64,000 nt of DNA, from assembly GCF_034140825.1 (NCBI RefSeq), contig NC_089042.1, positions 2,963,501 to 3,027,500 of the forward strand, read 5' to 3'. Below are positions 60,157 through 64,000 of this stretch, one piece after another. Source of the stretch: Oryza sativa Japonica Group (taxonomy: Eukaryota > Streptophyta > Magnoliopsida > Poales > Poaceae). A program made the position numbers and the translations under genes. How positions within the stretch are numbered: the first letter of the stretch is position 1; each line of letters starts with the position of its first letter. The notes below the pieces were generated by a model. It saw only the letters and a list, made by a program, of their open reading frames with translations. It was not told the DNA's origin and did no database searches.

Positions 60157-62457
60157 TCACTCTTTATTATCATCAGCTTCTTCAGACTGTCTAAGCCATT
60201 CTTGTAGTTTGAGTTCTTGTTCTTCCTTGAACTTGTTATAATTCTCCACCGATTTGGAGATATCAGTCGAAGAGCTCTCCTTCATAGTAGCTGTATTGTT
60301 ATCTAAAAGCTGGCTTGAAACAGGAAGATCATCCTTCTCTGTATCTGAGGGTGTCGATGCACCATGTCCACCAGCTTGTGATGATTCAGGAGCTGCAGAT
60401 GACTCTGACTCCTCAGTGGTGTCATCTTTTGTTCCGAAATCAGGCTGTGGCCATCTGAGAGTGGATGCCTTCTGCTTCGCAGTGTTGAACATGGAAGAGA
60501 AATAATTACGGCTGCTTCCTCCGTCGGTTGTGCCCAAATCTTCTTCCCATGTTCCTGAGCTTTTCCCTGATTGGAACCCCCAAGTGGGGTTCTGGATTAA
60601 CCTGAGTGTAGTGATTTTTTCTCAGAACCAATGACGGAAGATGAACTATATGCATAGAAATTATACTTTACGGGAAGGGCCTGGGATGATCAAGCCAGAG
60701 CTGTAGAGTGGTCTGTTAGTTACTAAGTTTAGAAGCTATAAAAAAACTTGAACGTTAGTGGAAAGAACAGGCACTATCAGAGAGGCTTGAACAACTTTAT
60801 CTTTATCTTACTAATTATATATAACATGTTCTGCTGTCATGCTTCATACTTCATGAAAAAAAGGAAAACCAAAAGGTCATTGTTCTATAAAGGATGGTAT
60901 GAATGAAGCTATTTGGGTATAGCACTGTATTAAACAAACAAAAAAGTTAGAAAACATGTAATGCAAAGGAGGTTGTCAAGATAGGTAGAATACGAACCCC
61001 CTCTTTGGTTGGGTCTTTGACATTATCTTGAGAGATTTATTTATGTCCTTGATCATATCATCAGCAATTGGAAGTCCAAACTCTGCCATGGACCTCACTG
61101 CACAGATAGAGTCCTCTATATCTTCAGTATGCAATGTTACCTCATGAATCTTTTCTGCAACCTTTCCCTGATGAGGGAACAGGGCTCATGTTAGAATACC
61201 ACAAAATCATATCGTTAGGCAGATAACTTTGATATTTCCTAATAAGTGGTGACCACTGGCAGGAACAAATGAAATTGTCAAACAGCTGAGAAATTACTAA
61301 TTATTAGTAGGTATCAGCTTATTTTCAAACTTAAAACTGCTTGAAGGAATGCAATATTGTACAGGACCAGAAAAAATCTGAATGGTAAATAACGAGCATT
61401 GTCAGTTGAGAACAAAGTTTCAGCCTTTCAGGTATACCGTGTTCATCTGTTCTTCCATGTTTTTGTAAGAGCTTCCCTTTAATTGTTGTACAATGTATTG
61501 GTAAAAAACCTGTTTCACACAAATAATATGACCTGCGATCCCAACCTGACCCTTGACTGAAAACAAATAAAAATCAAATTTTAGATGCTTAACTGGTTTA
61601 CACCGCATCAGCTTCTGCCAATGCTAATCAGAATATTTATTAGCTCTGGACTTGTTATCATGTTGGAAGGTGTAGGAGGTGGTCTGTCAAAATCTGAAAG
61701 AAGCCACTATAACTTGATAATACAAGATGCACGCACAGAAGTTGATAAATGAAATTCCCTGAAGTTCCCTTGGGTGATGGATTATATGGTGACATGTTCA
61801 AAAAAAAAAAATTCTGACTCTGAAGACTCAAAATTGGGTATATAACAAATCAGCTGGATCCCTTTAATAATGCAACTAACACACTGTAACAATAGTTATG
61901 CCCCCTAACCAAGTGTTTAATGTGTTGTTGCTCTACTTTTCTCTTAATCAAGCATCTCTGAATTTCATACCAATCACAATTCTGAGATAAGGCCGCGCTG
62001 ATGATAGATCAGTATAACATTTCAATCCCAACGCGCAACGCAGCATGTGCAAAAGAATCAAATGCCCTATACCGGTAGAACATTAAGGACAAGGAGGAGA
62101 TAGAGATAGGAAGGCCATGGACCTTGACGTCGAGGAGGAGGGGCATGGACGCCTGCGCGTGCTGCTGGACGAAGTAGAGCCCGACGGAGGGCTCGTTGGC
62201 CACGTACTTGATCATCTCGTCCACCCCGTCCTTCACTGCAAATCCCCCCAAGATAATAAACACCGGAATCAGATCGCTACGCAACTGCAGGCGAGGTGTT
62301 CGACGGAATTCCTCCAAAGAATCAGGAGCAAGAACAGCAAGAAAGAAACAAGCAGGCCGGCCCGCCCGGGATCGTTACCGCAGAGGAAGCCGTCGGCCGG
62401 TGAGAGCGGCGAAGGCGACGCGGCGGAGGAGGAGATGGAGGAGAGGTTGCGCTGCAT
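60157..62457 (-). CDS. BORCS8-like (MEF2BNB family) protein, 268 aa
   Basis: Four minus-strand exons: 62457-62379, 62235-62123, 61167-60998 and 60601-60157; GT-AG borders, and frame is kept (FLC|VKDGV, DVK|GKVAEK, KRG|LIQNP). Residues 27-64 (VKDGVDEMIKYVANEPSVGL, then YFVQQHAQASMPLLLDVK) match the ANEPSVALYRLQEHVRRSLP region of human BORCS8. Helical sequence follows (EDIEDSICAVRSMAEFGLPI). The second half (LIQNPTWGFQSGKSSGTWEE to the end) is a low-complexity Ser/Glu-rich tail of about 145 residues that animal BORCS8 lacks. BORC recruits ARL8 to lysosomes for kinesin-driven movement; in plants a vacuolar or endosomal role is only inference. The GC-rich first exon and a CpG-rich leader up to about 62700 mark the promoter side. 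Confidence 0.85.
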
Positions 62458-62776
62458 GTCCGTGTCCGCCGCAGAGCGCGGCGGGCGACCATCACGGAAT
62501 CACCCCGCCCCCCACGACACCACCAGGAGCTCGGATTCGCCGCCGCCGCCACCGCTCACCGGAGGGAGAGGAGGAGGAGGAGGAGAATTCAAGCAAGGGA
62601 ATCTCTCGCAGTAGAGGGGATCGAGAGAGAGGAGGAGGAGAAATCGAGCGAGCGCGATGACGAACAAGGACGAGGCGAGAGGCGAGAGCTGGAGAAGGAA
62701 GAAGGGTGGGTGGGTTCAGAAAATTCAGATGAAGGGTGGAGATTTATTTATTTGGTAAAAGAAAATAGTAGGATTA

Positions 62777-63067
62777 GAGCGAGTAAAATAATATAATATA
62801 TGATGTAAGCGGTTTATATATATTGCCACATCATATTTATGCTTATGTGGATAAGATAGAAGAGGAGAGAGAAAAAAGCGGACTACAAGTTCGTAGCCGG
62901 CTACAACACGAAATCCAATAACCTATGTGAGAGAAATGTGAGGAAAACATTAATGATGCAGTATGTATTTATAATTAAATATTATATTAGTAGGCTATTA
63001 AGTTAGCTAGTATACATGATGTGTTAATTTTAAGAGCTAATAATTAGCTATATTATTAAACTCGCTC
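62777..63067. mobile_element. Tourist-type MITE with TTA target duplication
   Basis: GAGCGAGTAAAATAATATA at the left pairs with TATATTATTAAACTCGCTC at the right, flanked by TTA on both sides (62774-62776, 63068-63070). This is the PIF/Harbinger signature. 291 bp, non-coding. Confidence 0.85.
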
Positions 63068-63258
63068 TTAGGAAACAACAATGTATGGATTGGAAGTACT
63101 TCGTCGTCCATGAATACTCGTTGGTTTTGACAAATGGTGTATGAACTTTGCTCGTTCAATTTTAAACGATATTAGAGCAGGTCGTTTTAAATAACATATG
63201 GAACATTGTAGATATAATGTACATATATGGCATGAGGATATATGTAGATGTTATTTTT

Positions 63259-63402
63259 AAAAGTTGGACACCAAGAAAAGACTTGGTATCAATGGTTTTA
63301 AGAAGATAAGCAAATATTCCTAGTGAGCATGTTCGAGGAGAATTGAACCCGGACGAATGGGGTGCATGACAGCAACCCCTGTCACTACGCTATGAGCGTA
63401 TC
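63259..63402 (-). mobile_element. tRNA-derived SINE with 16-bp target duplication
   Basis: TGTAGATGTTATTTTT flanks it on both sides (63243-63258 and 63403-63418). On the minus strand it begins GATACGCTCATAGCGTAGTG, contains the B-box-like GGTTCAATTC near 63332 and ends TCTTGGTGTCCAACTTTT. A length of 144 bp and a T-rich end suit a p-SINE-like element. It differs from the longer SINE family at 5170 and 14877. Confidence 0.8.
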
Positions 63403-63418
63403 TGTAGATGTTATTTTT

Positions 63419-64000
63419 TAAGTTTCAACTAGCATTGTTTGCATAGTTTTAATAGTCGAAGCAAGAGTTCTATCTAGTAATAAAGTTGATGGACGAAAAT
63501 TAAAACCTCATGAAAAGTTGAGAGAAGAAATATAAACTTTTTCGTTAGTTGAAAATAGTGTCTTTTGCGTTTTTCCCCCTCAGAAACGTATAGGAGAGAG
63601 CTGTCTATTTTGCGTTCACATAGAGAGAAAATCATGTACTATACGTAACAGCATGACGTGCCAGGTAATCCATGTAAACTTTTTTATGCCTAATCACAGA
63701 AATTTCTGGACTAAAACAGATGCCCAATTTTGTCTGGACCGATCAGAAGCTCTCATCATCAGGTATTCAGGTCCCTGATGTGCCGTCAGTTTACACCATG
63801 ATCAACTTTAGCATTATATTGCCGCCAAGTAAACGCTAGCATGATGTAGTTTTCATCTTGTAATCAGCATCAAGTGCATCTCTCTATACACAGCCATGCA
63901 TATACCCCCATTTGATTCCATAAAACATTCCCATTCAGTTTCATGTAATTCAGATTTATGTACAATTTGATTGCATTCAATGTACAATTTTCTGAATACC
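63419..64000. other. gene-free right edge
   Basis: AT-rich, with no recognised gene or transposon end. It may be promoter DNA of a gene beyond the window. Confidence 0.35.

Overview
The window is plant nuclear DNA and almost certainly rice (Oryza sativa). The evidence is GC-rich first exons with GC falling along the genes, short canonical GT-AG introns, dense Stowaway, Tourist and hAT miniature transposons, rice-type SINEs and non-autonomous Helitrons. From memory, the gene order (MYB103-like, SmE, MDHAR, a NIP3 aquaporin cluster, a CYP89 pair) matches the short arm of rice chromosome 8 near the LOC_Os08g055xx-056xx loci. That placement is recall and was not searched.

Layout. 1-1.3 kb: the first two exons of an R2R3-MYB on the minus strand; the rest lies outside the window. 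1.3-15.2 kb: gene-poor, with SINEs, nested MITEs, a 0.29-kb and a 3.6-kb Helitron. 15.5-26.2 kb: four housekeeping-type genes: SmE spliceosome protein, a small acidic protein with two MIM1-like motifs, an At1g01500-like tail-anchored protein (the last two head to head), and a TRAIP-like RING ligase with a C-terminal PIP box. 27.9-32.2 kb: plastid/mitochondrial-type monodehydroascorbate reductase in 16 exons. 33.9-48.6 kb: three tandem NIP3-type aquaporins plus an inverted, internally deleted NIP relic. 49.5-59.0 kb: two divergent CYP89-like P450 copies; the left one is frameshifted and split by a LINE, the right one is intact. 60.2-62.5 kb: a BORCS8-like gene on the minus strand. 62.8-64 kb: a Tourist MITE and a SINE.

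The genes do not form an operon-like system. The shared themes are local duplication (NIP cluster, P450 pair) and transposon load in introns and promoters. The 5' regions of SmE and of the head-to-head pair carry site II (TGGGCC/GGCCCA) motifs, typical of growth-linked genes. The NIP3 genes share a promoter module that is duplicated in tandem upstream of the third gene. I saw no retrovirus-like or LTR element, no CRISPR, and no convincing tRNA, rRNA or miRNA gene. The most informative structures are the LINE-split, frame-compensated P450 and its rearranged surroundings, the NIP relic, the promoter duplication, the paired MIM1 motifs and the GC-rich hAT-like element.
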